This document shows, in pieces, positions 25,248-35,980 of a DNA stretch of 64,000 bases. The position numbers and the translations under genes were made by a program. The notes under the pieces were generated by a model, which saw only the letters and a list, made by a program, of their open reading frames with translations, was not told the DNA's origin and did no database searches. The first letter of the stretch is position 1; each line of letters opens with the position of its first letter. The stretch is from Eubacterium sp. AM49-13BH. Lineage in GTDB: Bacteria; Bacillota; Clostridia; Lachnospirales; Lachnospiraceae. Location of the stretch: contig NZ_QSEK01000007.1 of assembly GCF_003464165.1 (NCBI RefSeq), positions 23,570 through 87,569 on the forward strand, read 5' to 3'.

Positions 25248-26336
25248 TTATCTGTTCCATGTTTTAATATTTCTATAGAAGCATGTTCTGTTTCCAGTGT
25301 GGCATGCAGCACCAACCTGACGAACCTTTGCAAGAATAGTATCGTTGTCACAGTCGATGTCAAGAGAACCTACATACTGGAAATGACCTGATGTAAGACC
25401 TTTAATCCAAAGCTCCTGACGGCTTCTGCTGTAATAAGTCATAATGCCTGTTTCTAAAGTCTTATTGTAGGCTTCCTCATTCATGTAAGCAAGCATAAGG
25501 ACTTCACCATTGACATAATCCTGTACAACAACAGGAATAAGACCATTGGCATCAAGCTTTAAATCCTTAAAAGAAATATCAGCCTTAGGCATTGCTGATG
25601 CCTTGCTGTAGGATGCTCCGGATTCAAAAAGATTAACAGCTTCCTTAAGGTCAATACGTTTTTCATATATTGCCTTACCGATAATTGCACCGTGGATACC
25701 GGCATCATTAATATGTGTAAGGTCATCCATGCAGCTCATGCCGCCTGATGCAATAATATCAATGCCTGTTTTATCAGAAAGAATCTTAGTCTGTTCAACA
25801 TTAGGACCGGCAAGCATACCGTCCTTTGATATATCAGTGTACACAATTGTCTGTACACCGATATCCTTCATTGCAAGTGCGAGTGAAAGAGCAGTCTTAT
25901 CACTGACCTTCTCCCAGCCCTCGATGGCCACAAGACCATCCTTTGCATCAACACCTACAACAATATGTTCAGCACCGAATCTGTCAATGGCAGCCTTAAT
26001 AAAATCAGGATTCTCAACAGCCTTAGTACCGATAATAACTCTGTATACGCCGAGATCAAGAACCTCCTGAATGTTTTCAAGAGTACGGATTCCACCGCCC
26101 ATCTGTACAGGAACATTAACGCTTGAACATATCTTTTTAATAGTTTCTGCATTAACACCGTGTCCTTTCAAAGCACCATCAAGGTCAACAGTATGTATAA
26201 ACTGTGCTCCTGCCTCTTCAAAGCCTTTAGCTATCTCGTAAGGTCTTTCAGAATATACAGTAACTTCATTAAAAAGTCCCTTCTTTAAGCGGACACACTG
26301 CCCGTCTTTAACATCAATTGCTGGATATAATCGCAT
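25248..26336 (-). CDS. hisA: HisA-HisI fusion: ProFAR isomerase and phosphoribosyl-AMP cyclohydrolase
   Basis: A 362-residue fusion. Residues 1 to about 235 are HisA, a TIM barrel with [28 protein letters not shown] and the second half [13 protein letters not shown] and ASGGMS. Residues about 250-362 are HisI, with [36 protein letters not shown], the metal-ligand segment DIDCDND and [13 protein letters not shown]. The linker (about 235-250) is a natural spacer, with no sign that a lost base joined two genes. HisI normally fuses to HisE, so this pairing is uncommon. The two enzymes catalyse neighbouring steps of histidine synthesis. Confidence 0.9.
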   Translation of the reverse strand: MRLYPAIDVKDGQCVRLKKGLFNEVTVYSERPYEIAKGFEEAGAQFIHTVDLDGALKGHGVNAETIKKICSSVNVPVQMGGGIRTLENIQEVLDLGVYRVIIGTKAVENPDFIKAAIDRFGAEHIVVGVDAKDGLVAIEGWEKVSDKTALSLALAMKDIGVQTIVYTDISKDGMLAGPNVEQTKILSDKTGIDIIASGGMSCMDDLTHINDAGIHGAIIGKAIYEKRIDLKEAVNLFESGASYSKASAMPKADISFKDLKLDANGLIPVVVQDYVNGEVLMLAYMNEEAYNKTLETGIMTYYSRSRQELWIKGLTSGHFQYVGSLDIDCDNDTILAKVRQVGAACHTGNRTCFYRNIKTWNR

Positions 26337-26358
26337 ATATGTAACTCCTTAAGTATAT

Positions 26359-26958
26359 TTAGAGACTTCCCTTAGTAGAGAGAATTGTCTTGATTCTAGT
26401 ATCTTTAACAGTTGCCTCGTCCAATGCCTTTGCAAATGCTTTGAACATGCCTTCAATAATGTGATGATCGTTCTCACCTGCAATCTTTCTTATATGAAGA
26501 TTCATGCCTGCACTGTAAGATATTGCATAGAAGAATTCTTTAACCATCTGTGTATCAAAGTATCCGACGCTGTCTGCTGTAAATGTAGACTCAAAACCAA
26601 GATATGGTCTTCCTGAAAGGTCTATGGCACACATGATAAGTGTTTCATCCATAGGAAGAATAATGTCGCCATATCTTCTTATAGACATCTTATCTCCTAT
26701 AGCTTCTTTGATAGCTTCACCAAGTACAATTCCGACATCTTCGATAGTATGGTGGCAGTCAACTATTAGGTCACCAGTTACTTTTAACTTAAGGTCAAAA
26801 AGACCATGCTTTGCAAAGCTTTTTAACATATGGTCGAAAAAACCGATTCCTGTATCGACCTCTGCTTCTCCCGAACCATCAATTCTTAAAAATAAAGCAA
26901 TATCAGTTTCACTTGTTTTTCTTTTTACAGTTGCCTGTCTGATTTCAGATACAGCCAT
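26359..26958 (-). CDS. hisB: imidazoleglycerol-phosphate dehydratase
   Basis: HisB, 199 residues, the stand-alone dehydratase without the phosphatase domain found in enterobacteria. Manganese-binding motifs are visible: FFDHML, DCHHTIEDVG and ENDHHIIEGMFKAFAKAL. It lies between hisD and the hisA-hisI fusion in the same direction. Confidence 0.96.
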   Translation of the reverse strand: MAVSEIRQATVKRKTSETDIALFLRIDGSGEAEVDTGIGFFDHMLKSFAKHGLFDLKLKVTGDLIVDCHHTIEDVGIVLGEAIKEAIGDKMSIRRYGDIILPMDETLIMCAIDLSGRPYLGFESTFTADSVGYFDTQMVKEFFYAISYSAGMNLHIRKIAGENDHHIIEGMFKAFAKALDEATVKDTRIKTILSTKGSL

Positions 26959-26988
26959 ATTATCCCCGTTTCCGCGCCAGTGCGCTAA

Positions 26989-28280
26989 TTAATTTTCAAA
27001 TCTTACCTTAATTGAATTAGCATGAGCTGTAAGATGCTCTGCTGTAGCAAATTTCTCAATATCAGTATGGATAGCTTCAAGAGCATTTCTAGAGTATGAA
27101 ATGATGCTTGATTTCTTAATGAAGTCATCAACACTTAAAGGTGAGAAGAACTTAGCTGTTCCGTTAGTAGGAAGAACGTGGTTAGGACCTGCAAAGTAAT
27201 CACCAAGAGGCTCTGAACTGTATTCTCCAAGGAAGATAGCACCTGCGTTCTTAACCTTAGTCATAACATCAAAAGGATTCTTTGTAACGATTTCCATATG
27301 TTCTGATGCAATCTCGTTAGCAACATCTACAGCCTCATCAATATCCTTAGCAACAAGAATATATCCGTAATTATCAAGTGATTTCTGGATAATTTCCTTT
27401 CTTGATAATTCAGCTACAAACTTATCAACCTCTGCAGATACCTTATGTGCAAGGTCTTCACTTGTAGTTACAAGAATTGCAGATGCCATCTCATCATGTT
27501 CAGCCTGTGATAAAAGATCTGCTGCAACATAACGAGGATTAGCAGTCTCATCGGCAATTACAAGAATCTCACTAGGACCAGCAACAGAATCAATGCTACA
27601 TAACCAAATACTGCCTTTTTAGCAAGGGCAACATATATGTTACCAGGTCCACATATCTTATCAACCTTAGGAATAGATTTTGTACCATATGCCATAGCTG
27701 CAACAGCCTGTGCTCCGCCAGCTTTATATATAACATCAACTCCAGCCTCTTTAGCTGCAACAAGTGTTGTAGGATATACCTTTCCTTGTTTATCAGGTGG
27801 AGTACACATTATAATCTGCTCAACACCCGCAACCTTTGCTGGAAGAACGTTCATAAGAACTGATGAAGGATAGGCAGCCTTTCCTCCTGGTACATACACA
27901 CCGACTCTTGCAAGTGCAGTAACCTTCTGGCCTAATATAGTTCCGTCAGGCTTAGAATCAAACCAGCTGTACTGTTTCTGCTTCTCATGGAAAGAACGAA
28001 TATTAACGATAGCCTTTCTTATAACCTCAATAAGTTCAGGGTCAACTAAAGAATATGCTTCTTCAATCTCTGCCTCTGTTACGACAATATTGTCAGCATT
28101 GATATCAGCCTTATCAAAATTCTTAGTATATTCAAATAAAGCCTCATCGCCATTTGTCTTGATATTAAGAAGAATCTCAGCAACTGCCGATTCGAACTTT
28201 CCATAGCTGTTAGGACTTCTCTTTAAAAGATTCTCTAAAATATTATTCTTACTTTCATCTGTTAATTCAACGATACGCAT
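26989..28280 (-). pseudogene. hisD: histidinol dehydrogenase, one frameshift
   Basis: HisD oxidises histidinol to histidine with NAD and zinc. The ATG at 28280 follows AAGGAGG. The first frame covers VGVYVPGGKAAYPSSVLMN, KAGGAQAVAAMAYG and GPGNIYVALAKKAVFGYV, then shifts near 27596. Restoring one base (G on the - strand) gives YVGIDSVAGPSEILVIAD and an open frame to 26989, with SQAEHDEMASAIL and GPNHVLPTNG. The repaired protein is about 430 residues, full length. The neighbours hisG, hisZ and hisB are intact, so a sequence error is likely. Confidence 0.9.
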
Positions 28281-28348
28281 TATATTTCCTCCTTGTTTTG
28301 CGAAGCAAAATCCGAACTCCATAGTGAGGAGAGGAATTTTCCTCCTTG

Positions 28349-28999
28349 TTATATGCCCTGTGTTTCTATATATTTCTTAACATCATTGATAAGCTTGTTG
28401 ATTCGTTCCTGCTCCATCTTCATGCTTACCTGGTTTACAACCATTCGTGCAGAAAGAGGACACACCTCTTCGAGCACTTCAAGACCATTTTCTCTTAGAG
28501 TTGCACCTGTCTCAACGATATCAACGATAACCTCTGCAAGACCTACAATAGGTGCTAATTCTACAGAACCGTTAAGCTTGATAATCTCTACAGTCTGGTG
28601 CTTTATATTATTAAAATAATCCTTTGCAATGTTAGGATACTTAGAAGCAACTCTTATAAGCTCATGATGCTGTAACTTTTCTCTTGCTGATTCAGGACCA
28701 CATACACACATTCTGCATTTACCCATCTGAAGGTCATATACTTCATAAAGACTTCTTCCTTCTTCAAGGATAGTATCCTTACCTACAATACCGATATCAG
28801 CTGCACCGTATTCTACATATGTAGGAACATCAGATGGCTTTGATAAAAAGAAACGGAATCCTAATTCTTCATTAGTGAAGATAAGCTTTCTTGTCTTTTC
28901 GTCCTTCATTTCTTCGCAAGGAATACCAATCTGTTCAAATATCTCCATTGCCTTCTTTGCAAGACGGCCTTTTGCTAATGCAATAGTTATATATCTCAT
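28349..28999 (-). CDS. hisG: ATP phosphoribosyltransferase, short form
   Basis: HisG short form, 216 residues, catalyses the first committed step of histidine synthesis. It starts [25 protein letters not shown], has [12 protein letters not shown] and [15 protein letters not shown], and lacks the C-terminal feedback domain of the long form. The short form needs HisZ for activity, and hisZ lies directly upstream with overlapping ends. Confidence 0.96.
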   Translation of the reverse strand: MRYITIALAKGRLAKKAMEIFEQIGIPCEEMKDEKTRKLIFTNEELGFRFFLSKPSDVPTYVEYGAADIGIVGKDTILEEGRSLYEVYDLQMGKCRMCVCGPESAREKLQHHELIRVASKYPNIAKDYFNNIKHQTVEIIKLNGSVELAPIVGLAEVIVDIVETGATLRENGLEVLEEVCPLSARMVVNQVSMKMEQERINKLINDVKKYIETQGI

Positions 29000-30279
29000 T
29001 AAAATGTACCTCCTACAAGGCTTTTTACAGCTGCTCTTTCATTTTTTCCTGATTCATCAATAACTCTTATTGTTGAATCAGAAGCGTATTCATGATCAAT
29101 AAATGCTACATTTACTAATGATGATTCTTTAGCATATTCAATATATTGAGAATCAGACTTGCTGTCTTTATATTCAATCATGCAGACATTAACACCAGTG
29201 CTTCTTAATTTCTTAGATACATTTATAGCATCACTAAGCTTGTCAGCATTGTATACAAGAAGCGTTCCATTGGCGTCATGTGGAATATGGATATTCTGTC
29301 TGTTAAGTGCAGCTATAAGTCTGTCAATTGTAATAGAGAAACCTATAGATGCCTTGTCACAGCCAAACTGACCGAGCAGCTTGTCATAACGTCCGCCATT
29401 CACAACAGGCTCACCTGTTCCAAATGTATATGCATGGAAAATAATACCAGTATAGTATGCATGCTCAGATAAATCTCCTAAATCAAATGAGATATATTTA
29501 TCGTAATTGTTATTCTTAAGAAGCTCATATAACTCCTCAAGTCTGTTAACAGCCTGTATGCACTCTTCTTCATCTGTTAAAGATTTAGCCTTTTCAAGCA
29601 CCTCTGTACCGCCAAATAACTGAGGAAGTTCAAGCAATGCCTTGGCAACTGCATCATCAATATTAAGACTATCTAAGAGTTCTTCAACACCGAAGTAATT
29701 CTTATCCTTGATAAGTCTTAATAATTCTTCTGCAGAATCTCCTGTAATGCCAGCCTTATGTAAAAGTCCGTTAAAGAAAGCAACGTTACCAAGTTCAACC
29801 TGAAATTCAGTAAGACCTGCTGATAACATGCAGTCAATAACCATAGAGATAATCTCATAATCTGCTGCCAGAGAGTTATCATTGATAAGCTCTGCACCAA
29901 GCATTGTATTCTCTTTAAGTCTTCCCTGATAATATTTGCTTACATTGATAAATGTATTGCCAAGATAACAGAGTTTGACTGGAAGAACTCTGTCTTCAAA
30001 ATATTTTGCTGTAGCTCTTGCTATAGATGGTGTCATATCCGGTCTTAATACTAAAGTGTTGCCATATCTGTCAAAAAGCTTGAACATTTCATTAGATGGT
30101 ACACTTCCACGTTCTTTATTGAATACATCAAAGAATTCAATAGAAGGTGTCTGTATATCATTATATCCATATGATGCACAGACATCATGAAGACGATTCT
30201 CGATGACCTTCTTTTCTGCACATTCTGTACTGTATATATCGCGTACACCTTCTGGTGTATGTAGTAAATCTTTCTTCAT
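28999..30279 (-). CDS. hisZ: ATP phosphoribosyltransferase regulatory subunit HisZ
   Basis: HisZ, 426 residues, a HisRS-like protein that has lost aminoacylation and serves as the regulatory partner of short HisG. The ATG at 30279 ([15 protein letters not shown]) follows GAAAGGA. Visible class II features are [27 protein letters not shown] and [12 protein letters not shown]. It is the first gene of the cluster hisZ-G-D-B-AI. hisC, hisH, hisF and hisE are not in the window. Confidence 0.92.
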   Translation of the reverse strand: MKKDLLHTPEGVRDIYSTECAEKKVIENRLHDVCASYGYNDIQTPSIEFFDVFNKERGSVPSNEMFKLFDRYGNTLVLRPDMTPSIARATAKYFEDRVLPVKLCYLGNTFINVSKYYQGRLKENTMLGAELINDNSLAADYEIISMVIDCMLSAGLTEFQVELGNVAFFNGLLHKAGITGDSAEELLRLIKDKNYFGVEELLDSLNIDDAVAKALLELPQLFGGTEVLEKAKSLTDEEECIQAVNRLEELYELLKNNNYDKYISFDLGDLSEHAYYTGIIFHAYTFGTGEPVVNGGRYDKLLGQFGCDKASIGFSITIDRLIAALNRQNIHIPHDANGTLLVYNADKLSDAINVSKKLRSTGVNVCMIEYKDSKSDSQYIEYAKESSLVNVAFIDHEYASDSTIRVIDESGKNERAAVKSLVGGTF

Positions 30280-30356
30280 AAATGTATATCCTTTCGTTAT
30301 ATTGAACACTTTAATGCGTTGAAGTGATACTTTGATAACACACTAAATTTGTATGA

Positions 30357-30385
30357 ATTATACATAAATATGTAGTTATTGTCAA
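30357..30385 (-). promoter_or_regulatory. promoter of the his cluster
   Basis: On the - strand, TTGACA, a 17-base spacer, then TATAAT, a perfect match to the consensus boxes. The leader to hisZ is only about 70 bases and shows no T-box or attenuator I can identify. Confidence 0.8.
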
Positions 30386-30389
30386 CAAA

Positions 30390-31322
30390 CTATTTATCAG
30401 AATCTTCGATTTCACCATGAAGTACTTCTTTATAGATTATATATCTGTTGCCGCCTTTAGCACGTGCTATATCTATAGCACGTTGAAGCTTTATTTTGAT
30501 AATATCAAGATTCTTTCCATTCTCAGGATATCTTGCAATACCTATAGAAAAACTTATATTATATGTTGAATCAATGAATTTGCAGTTCCACGCAATCATC
30601 GTTCTGATATGTTCGAGAAAAGCACGTAACTGTACTTCGTTATTGATGTGTTTTAATATAATTGTATATCTGAAATCATCAAGGAAGCCAATAACTCCCC
30701 TTCCATTAACAGTATTAAGAATAACATCTTCTATTACATGTGATATACGGTGTATATCATCTTTCGAATGGTTCTGTTTGAAGATGTTGATATTATCTAC
30801 CTCAAAATATATCAAAGCTAATCTGCAGCCAGCATCATTACTTATATTATCAATGCAGTACTTTTTGATGTCAGGTTCCTGCAGTGTAAATGTCATGACA
30901 TTATGTTCGTCTGATTTGTTATTGAGTTCATCAAGCTTTAATTTTAATTGTATGTTGAGTTTTTTCATGACCAGTACATCTGATATATGTAATTCAAGAT
31001 ATTCTGACTGTTTATTATCAGAAATATACTTCTTTTCAATGTCAACCAGAACCCACCTGTATGTGTTATCAACTCTTCGCATGCGGATGCACATGCATTT
31101 CAGAATGTCAGATTTTAAACTGTTGGCAACATCTATGAAATCATCAAGATCAACCTGATGAATAGAATCTATAATAGAGTAATGCTTGGACATGCCAAGA
31201 AACATATACATAGGTTCATTAGCCGTGACAATAGAAAAATTACTATCTACAACAGCATATCCATCGGTAAGTTCATATTCGTCAATGTAATTGCTATATA
31301 TATTATGATTATCACTAATCAT
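30390..31322 (-). CDS. PAS-like sensor with degenerate GGDEF domain
   Basis: A 310-residue protein. The ATG at 31322 is chosen because the longer frame would run into recU. The N-terminal part (about 10-120) resembles a PAS domain (DGYAVVDSNFSIVTANEPMYMFLGM). The C-terminal part (about 165-300) has the GGDEF fold pattern, with LALIYFEVDNINIFKQNHS, FSIGIARYPENGKNLDIIK and ARAKGGNRYIIY. The signature motif reads GFLDDF rather than GGDEF, so cyclic-di-GMP synthesis is unlikely. It may bind nucleotide or act as a protein switch. Confidence 0.75.
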   Translation of the reverse strand: MISDNHNIYSNYIDEYELTDGYAVVDSNFSIVTANEPMYMFLGMSKHYSIIDSIHQVDLDDFIDVANSLKSDILKCMCIRMRRVDNTYRWVLVDIEKKYISDNKQSEYLELHISDVLVMKKLNIQLKLKLDELNNKSDEHNVMTFTLQEPDIKKYCIDNISNDAGCRLALIYFEVDNINIFKQNHSKDDIHRISHVIEDVILNTVNGRGVIGFLDDFRYTIILKHINNEVQLRAFLEHIRTMIAWNCKFIDSTYNISFSIGIARYPENGKNLDIIKIKLQRAIDIARAKGGNRYIIYKEVLHGEIEDSDK

Positions 31323-31338
31323 ATGAAAACCTGCCTTT

Positions 31339-31869
31339 CTAACGCAATTCAATATCTTTCTGTATAGCTTCAAGATAATGAACAGGAATTCCATGATTGG
31401 CATATATACGGAAATCCTGATTAATTTCAGAGTAAGTGAAGCTTTTACGCCCACCATTCTCACTTCTTTCCCAAAAGTTAATTATATCAGAAAATGGAAT
31501 ATAATAGAACTCATCTTTTGCAGAAAAATATATAATAATGAAGGATATTCCATCCTGCCTTTCGAATTCACGCATGAACTCTACCTGATGTACATGAATG
31601 TTCTGTATAGGAAATGTATCAGTAGCACATTCTTTTGCATCAAAGCATACAGGAATTCCCTGAACGACACCAATATAGTCAACCGTACTTTTTTGGTCAA
31701 AATATGCCAGTGTAATATGTCTAGTGCTCTGGTCTATATTAATTGGCTTTATAGGTGTTGGAATCTTCTGGACAAGTGCAAGATGTGAAGCCCTGTATTT
31801 ATCATTAGACATATTAATAAGGTCTTCTAATGTAGAGCCTCTAAGTCCTCTTGAATTCCAGGTTGGCAT
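31339..31869 (-). CDS. recU: Holliday junction resolvase RecU
   Basis: RecU, 176 residues, cuts Holliday junctions in Firmicutes. Catalytic-site motifs are present: KSTVDYIGVVQG and FDAKECATDTFP, followed by HQVEFMREFERQDGISFIII. The N-terminus NSRGLRGSTLEDLI matches the family. The start lies 43 bases inside the end of the pseudouridine synthase gene, with AAGGAG upstream, so the two are probably coupled. RecU usually pairs with a PBP gene (ponA), which is not here. Confidence 0.9.
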   Translation of the reverse strand: MPTWNSRGLRGSTLEDLINMSNDKYRASHLALVQKIPTPIKPINIDQSTRHITLAYFDQKSTVDYIGVVQGIPVCFDAKECATDTFPIQNIHVHQVEFMREFERQDGISFIIIYFSAKDEFYYIPFSDIINFWERSENGGRKSFTYSEINQDFRIYANHGIPVHYLEAIQKDIELR

Positions 31870-32828
31870 AACTGTTCTCCTTTCATAACATTTTTAAAAG
31901 AATCAGGTATTGCAGCGTATATATGAATGTCCATATCCGGAATATCTAATTCATATGAATGAAGCATCTGGTTTTTTACTTTGTATTGTCTGTTAAATGT
32001 GTCGTTAACAGATTTCTGACCGTATTTATAATCACCTATAAGAGGATGACCGATACTTGCAAGATGAGCTCTTATCTGATGGCTTCGTCCTGTAAGAAGA
32101 TGAATCTTTAGCAGAGTCACATTGCCATTAGAACATACCGGAATATACTCTGTTTCAATTGGAAGTGAATCTTTAGTTTCAGTCCTGCTTATAATCACCT
32201 TATTAGTTTTATTATCTTTATGCAGATATCCTTTTATTAAAGCACGCTTATCAACGCCTCCTTTTACAATGCACAGATAGTACTTTCCAAGAGTTCTCTG
32301 CTTAAATGCTTCCGATAACTGCTGTAAGCCTTTAGTAGTCTTTCCGGCTGCTACAATTCCGCTTGTATTACGGTCTAATCTGTTGCATATGCCCGGCTTG
32401 AACGAAGCTAAGTCACCGGCATTAATTTCTTTCTCATGTATAAGGTGTGCAATTAAATATTCAACAAGTGACACATCTTCAGGCTTTGCCTTCTGTGAAA
32501 GCATGCCTGAAGGTTTATTAATAAATATAACATCAGAATTCTCATAGATAATATCAAGTGGCCTGTATATTCTGCTGTAGTAGTCGTTATTGACAGCTCT
32601 GTTATTATCAGCTGAGAATTTTTCAAATGTTTCATCAGAAAAGAAAATCTTGATTGTATCACCACATTTTAACTTCTCATCACCTGTTGCTTTGGAATTA
32701 TTGAGTGTAATATTCTTTTTTCTCAGCATTTTGTAAAGAAAGCTCTTAGGGGCGTTGGATAAATAACGCTCAAGACAGCGCATCATCTTCTGACCTGCGA
32801 GCTTTTCATCAATGTTAATTTCTTTCAT
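31827..32828 (-). CDS. RluA-family 23S rRNA pseudouridine synthase
   Basis: A 333-residue RluA/RluD-family enzyme. An N-terminal S4-like region is followed by the catalytic domain, with the signature NRLDRNTSGIV holding the catalytic Asp, then LTGRSHQIRAHLASIGHPLIGD. The exact uridine target cannot be told. It is the first of a recU-containing unit and overlaps recU at its 3' end. Confidence 0.9.
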   Translation of the reverse strand: MKEINIDEKLAGQKMMRCLERYLSNAPKSFLYKMLRKKNITLNNSKATGDEKLKCGDTIKIFFSDETFEKFSADNNRAVNNDYYSRIYRPLDIIYENSDVIFINKPSGMLSQKAKPEDVSLVEYLIAHLIHEKEINAGDLASFKPGICNRLDRNTSGIVAAGKTTKGLQQLSEAFKQRTLGKYYLCIVKGGVDKRALIKGYLHKDNKTNKVIISRTETKDSLPIETEYIPVCSNGNVTLLKIHLLTGRSHQIRAHLASIGHPLIGDYKYGQKSVNDTFNRQYKVKNQMLHSYELDIPDMDIHIYAAIPDSFKNVMKGEQLCQPGIQEDLEALH

Positions 32829-32843
32829 ATAATACCTGCTTAA

Positions 32844-33419
32844 TTACATGCTCATTCTTAGTAATGCGTCTGTTATATACTGTTTTCTGTCAAGGCTGTT
32901 TTCCTTGCTCACATCAAAATTCAAGGCTGCATTCTTAACTTTTTCAAGATATGTATCCTTATCCTTATAGAGAAGGACAGCACATGTAAGCTTCTCATTC
33001 TTCAAGAACTCCTTAACACTTGTCTCGAAAAGGTTCTTGTCAGCTTTAGCAGCACTTGTATAGGCAAGTATCTGGTTATCACTGATAACTGCTGCCATAA
33101 TACCAACAGGCTTCTGCTTATTGGATACAACAAGGTCATAGACGCTGTTTAATTCGCCTTTACGTTCTTCAATAGCACTCTTTAATTCTTCGTCACAGTT
33201 CTTATGTGGAATAAGAACAAAGTATGATACTGCGAATTTGGCAGCAGGCAGAACAAGTACAACAGCAAGCATTGTAAGGTAGTTATTCTTTGATTTCCAT
33301 ATTATGAAACCAATGATAAATATTACGAGTACAACAGCAAATGCAATAATTGTTTTAATCATATTGCGGCTTTTTTTATAGGCAAGATAACCGAACTCAC
33401 CTTTTTCTACTTTTTTCAT
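32844..33419 (-). CDS. hypothetical protein with two N-terminal membrane segments
   Basis: A 191-residue protein I do not recognise. Two hydrophobic segments (about 20-42 and 47-72) are followed by a soluble C-terminal part of about 115 residues containing [23 protein letters not shown] and [19 protein letters not shown]. Its start overlaps the end of the YgiQ-like gene by 23 bases, so it is translated with that gene. No catalytic motif is evident. Confidence 0.7.
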   Translation of the reverse strand: MKKVEKGEFGYLAYKKSRNMIKTIIAFAVVLVIFIIGFIIWKSKNNYLTMLAVVLVLPAAKFAVSYFVLIPHKNCDEELKSAIEERKGELNSVYDLVVSNKQKPVGIMAAVISDNQILAYTSAAKADKNLFETSVKEFLKNEKLTCAVLLYKDKDTYLEKVKNAALNFDVSKENSLDRKQYITDALLRMSM

Positions 33420-35235
33420 TACTTCTGCTCCTTATTTTTCTAGGTGGAATAAGACATTTTGGACCAAATCCAATCAGGTCATTTCTGTTGTTGGCAAGAA
33501 GTGCTTCTTTTACAAGATCGTAATTCTCAGGCTTCTTGTACTGGATAAGTGCTCTCTGCATCTCTTTTTCATGATGGGATACAGGTGTATATACCTTTTC
33601 CATTGTTCTTGGGTCATAACCTGTATAATACATACATGTTGAAAGTGTTGACGGTGTGGGATAAAAATCCTGTACCTGCTCAGGCATATAACCTAAGTCA
33701 CGCACATATTCAGCAAGCTCAATAGCCTCTTTCATGGTTGAACCCGGATGGCTGGACATAAGATATGGCACGACAAACTGCTCTTTTCCTGTCTTATCAT
33801 TAATTCTTTTATAGCGTTTAATAAAGCTGTCATATACCGCTCTTGAAGGTTTACCCATTCTTGATAAAACCTTATCTGATATATGCTCTGGTGCAACACG
33901 GAGCTGTCCGCTAATATGATTCTCACACAATTCTCTTAAAAATGTATCATCAGAATCTTCCATACAATAATCAAATCGTATGCCTGACCTTATAAATACT
34001 TTCTTAACAGAAGGAATCTTACGAAGCTTTCTTAAAAGGCTTATATAATCCTTGTGTTCCACGACAAGATTCTTACATGGCTTAGGAAAAAGACACTGTT
34101 TATTGACACATGCTCCCTTACTTAACTGCTTGTCACAGGCTGTTCTTCTGAAATTAGCTGTAGGGCCGCCAACATCATGAATATATCCCTTAAAATCGGG
34201 GTCATGTGTCATCAATTCGGCTTCTTCTATTATATTTTCATGGCTTCTTGTCTGTATGATACGTCCCTGATGGAAGGTAAGCGCACAGAATGAACATCCG
34301 CCGAAGCATCCTCTGTTGCTTGTAAGAGAGAATTTAATCTCTGATAATGCAGGAATACCACCCATTTTCTTATATATAGGGTGATAATCTCTCATATAAG
34401 GCAGTGAATATACATCGTCCATCTCCATCTGTGTAAGCGGCATCGCCGGAGGATTCTGTACGACATACATTTTTTCCTTAACCTTTTCAACAAGAATCCT
34501 GGCGCTGAAAGCATCAGTATTAATGTACTGTGTATAGAAGCTCTCAGCATATTTCTTCTTATCAGCTGCAATCTCATCATAGCTTGGAAGCTCTATATAA
34601 TCATCATATATATGATCAAGGCTTTTTGCTTTATATACAGTGCCTCTTATATATGTGATGTCTTTAACATCAATTCCGGCTTCAAGCGCCTCTGCTATCT
34701 CTACAATAGAATGTTCGCCCATTCCGTAAGAGATAATATCTGCACCCGAATCAATAAGGATTGAATGTTTCATCTTATCAGACCAGTAATCATAGTGCGA
34801 CATTCTTCTTAATGAAGCCTCAATGCCACCAATAATAATAGGTGTTTTCTTATATGTCTGTCTTATAAGATTACAATATACAATAGTTGCATAATCGGGA
34901 CGCATGCCCATTTTGCCCCCAGGCGAATATGCGTCATTCTTTCTGCGTTTTTTATTGACTGTATAATGATTAACCATTGAATCCATATTACCTGCAGAAA
35001 CAAGAAATCCTAATCTTGGTTCTCCGAGGATTGTAATTGATTCTTTCTTTTTCCAGTCAGGCTGTGCAATAATGCCAACCTTATAACCACGGCTTTCTAA
35101 TAGCCTTGTTATAATAGCCATTCCAAAAGAAGAATGGTCAACATAGGCATCTCCGCATATATACACGAAGTCGCACTGCTGCCAGCCCCTTTTTTTCATA
35201 TCTTCTCTGCTAATTGGAAGAAAATCCTTAACCAT
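33397..35235 (-). CDS. YgiQ-family radical SAM protein
   Basis: A 612-residue radical SAM protein of the YgiQ family (UPF0313). The ATG at 35235 has AAGGAG six bases upstream. The iron-sulfur motif is [18 protein letters not shown], in CxxxCxxC form. Other family features are the N-terminal [28 protein letters not shown] and [15 protein letters not shown], and a C-terminal cysteine-containing segment (GFGPKCLIP). The substrate of this family is not established. Confidence 0.9.
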   Translation of the reverse strand: MVKDFLPISREDMKKRGWQQCDFVYICGDAYVDHSSFGMAIITRLLESRGYKVGIIAQPDWKKKESITILGEPRLGFLVSAGNMDSMVNHYTVNKKRRKNDAYSPGGKMGMRPDYATIVYCNLIRQTYKKTPIIIGGIEASLRRMSHYDYWSDKMKHSILIDSGADIISYGMGEHSIVEIAEALEAGIDVKDITYIRGTVYKAKSLDHIYDDYIELPSYDEIAADKKKYAESFYTQYINTDAFSARILVEKVKEKMYVVQNPPAMPLTQMEMDDVYSLPYMRDYHPIYKKMGGIPALSEIKFSLTSNRGCFGGCSFCALTFHQGRIIQTRSHENIIEEAELMTHDPDFKGYIHDVGGPTANFRRTACDKQLSKGACVNKQCLFPKPCKNLVVEHKDYISLLRKLRKIPSVKKVFIRSGIRFDYCMEDSDDTFLRELCENHISGQLRVAPEHISDKVLSRMGKPSRAVYDSFIKRYKRINDKTGKEQFVVPYLMSSHPGSTMKEAIELAEYVRDLGYMPEQVQDFYPTPSTLSTCMYYTGYDPRTMEKVYTPVSHHEKEMQRALIQYKKPENYDLVKEALLANNRNDLIGFGPKCLIPPRKIRSRSNEKSRKR

Positions 35236-35245
35236 GGAATTCTCC

Positions 35246-35980
35246 TTATCTTTTAATCTGGTTTCGTTGTAATATTGATATCTCTTCTTTGGTAAGTGCT
35301 CTGTATTCACCTGTTTTTAGGCTTTCATCAAGTGGTAATGCACCAAATGTTATACGCTTAAGGAACAGAACCTCTGAACCTATGGCAGTAAACATTCTCT
35401 TCACCTGATGAAACTTACCCTCATGTATTGTTACATGAATCTCAGAATAATCCTTATCAGAATTATAGCTTAATACCTTTAATATGGCAGGAAGTGCTGT
35501 CAGCTCTTCATCAACGAATAGTCCATCAGCAAACTGCTTAACTTCCATATCACTTATCTTACCTTTAACTTTGGCATAATAAGTCTTATCAACATGCTTT
35601 TTAGGTGATAGCAGATCATGTGCCATAGCACCATCATTCGTAATTATAAGAAGCCCTTCGGTGTCCTTATCAAGTCTTCCTACCGGAAAAAGGTCTTTTC
35701 TGTTCTTAGTTTTAATAAGGTCAATTACTGTTGTACATGTGTTGTCATCAGTTGCCGAAACAACACCGGCAGGCTTGTTAAGCATAAAATACTCATATTC
35801 ATGATAGCCTACAGCATTACCATCTACATTTACAGAATCACCATCTGTATTAATCTTTAATTCAGGCTTTGTCACAATATTGTCATTAACAGTGACTCTC
35901 TTTTTTCTTATCAGTTCTTTAACTTCACTACGTGTACCAACCCGCATGTCTGCAAGATATTTATCAAGTCTTATAAGCAT
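35246..35980 (-). CDS. RsuA/RluB-family pseudouridine synthase
   Basis: A 244-residue S4-domain pseudouridine synthase. The S4 domain (about 1-60) has [27 protein letters not shown]. The catalytic motif is [18 protein letters not shown]. The C-terminal motif [15 protein letters not shown] is typical. It targets 16S or 23S rRNA; the site cannot be decided. It abuts the RNA methyltransferase gene directly, so both modify rRNA from one unit. Confidence 0.9.
   Translation of the reverse strand: MLIRLDKYLADMRVGTRSEVKELIRKKRVTVNDNIVTKPELKINTDGDSVNVDGNAVGYHEYEYFMLNKPAGVVSATDDNTCTTVIDLIKTKNRKDLFPVGRLDKDTEGLLIITNDGAMAHDLLSPKKHVDKTYYAKVKGKISDMEVKQFADGLFVDEELTALPAILKVLSYNSDKDYSEIHVTIHEGKFHQVKRMFTAIGSEVLFLKRITFGALPLDESLKTGEYRALTKEEISILQRNQIKR

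Noticed and set aside
30286..30356. T-box or his attenuator in the hisZ leader
   Set aside because: The leader is only about 70 bases, with no T-box sequence, no run of histidine codons and no terminator hairpin.
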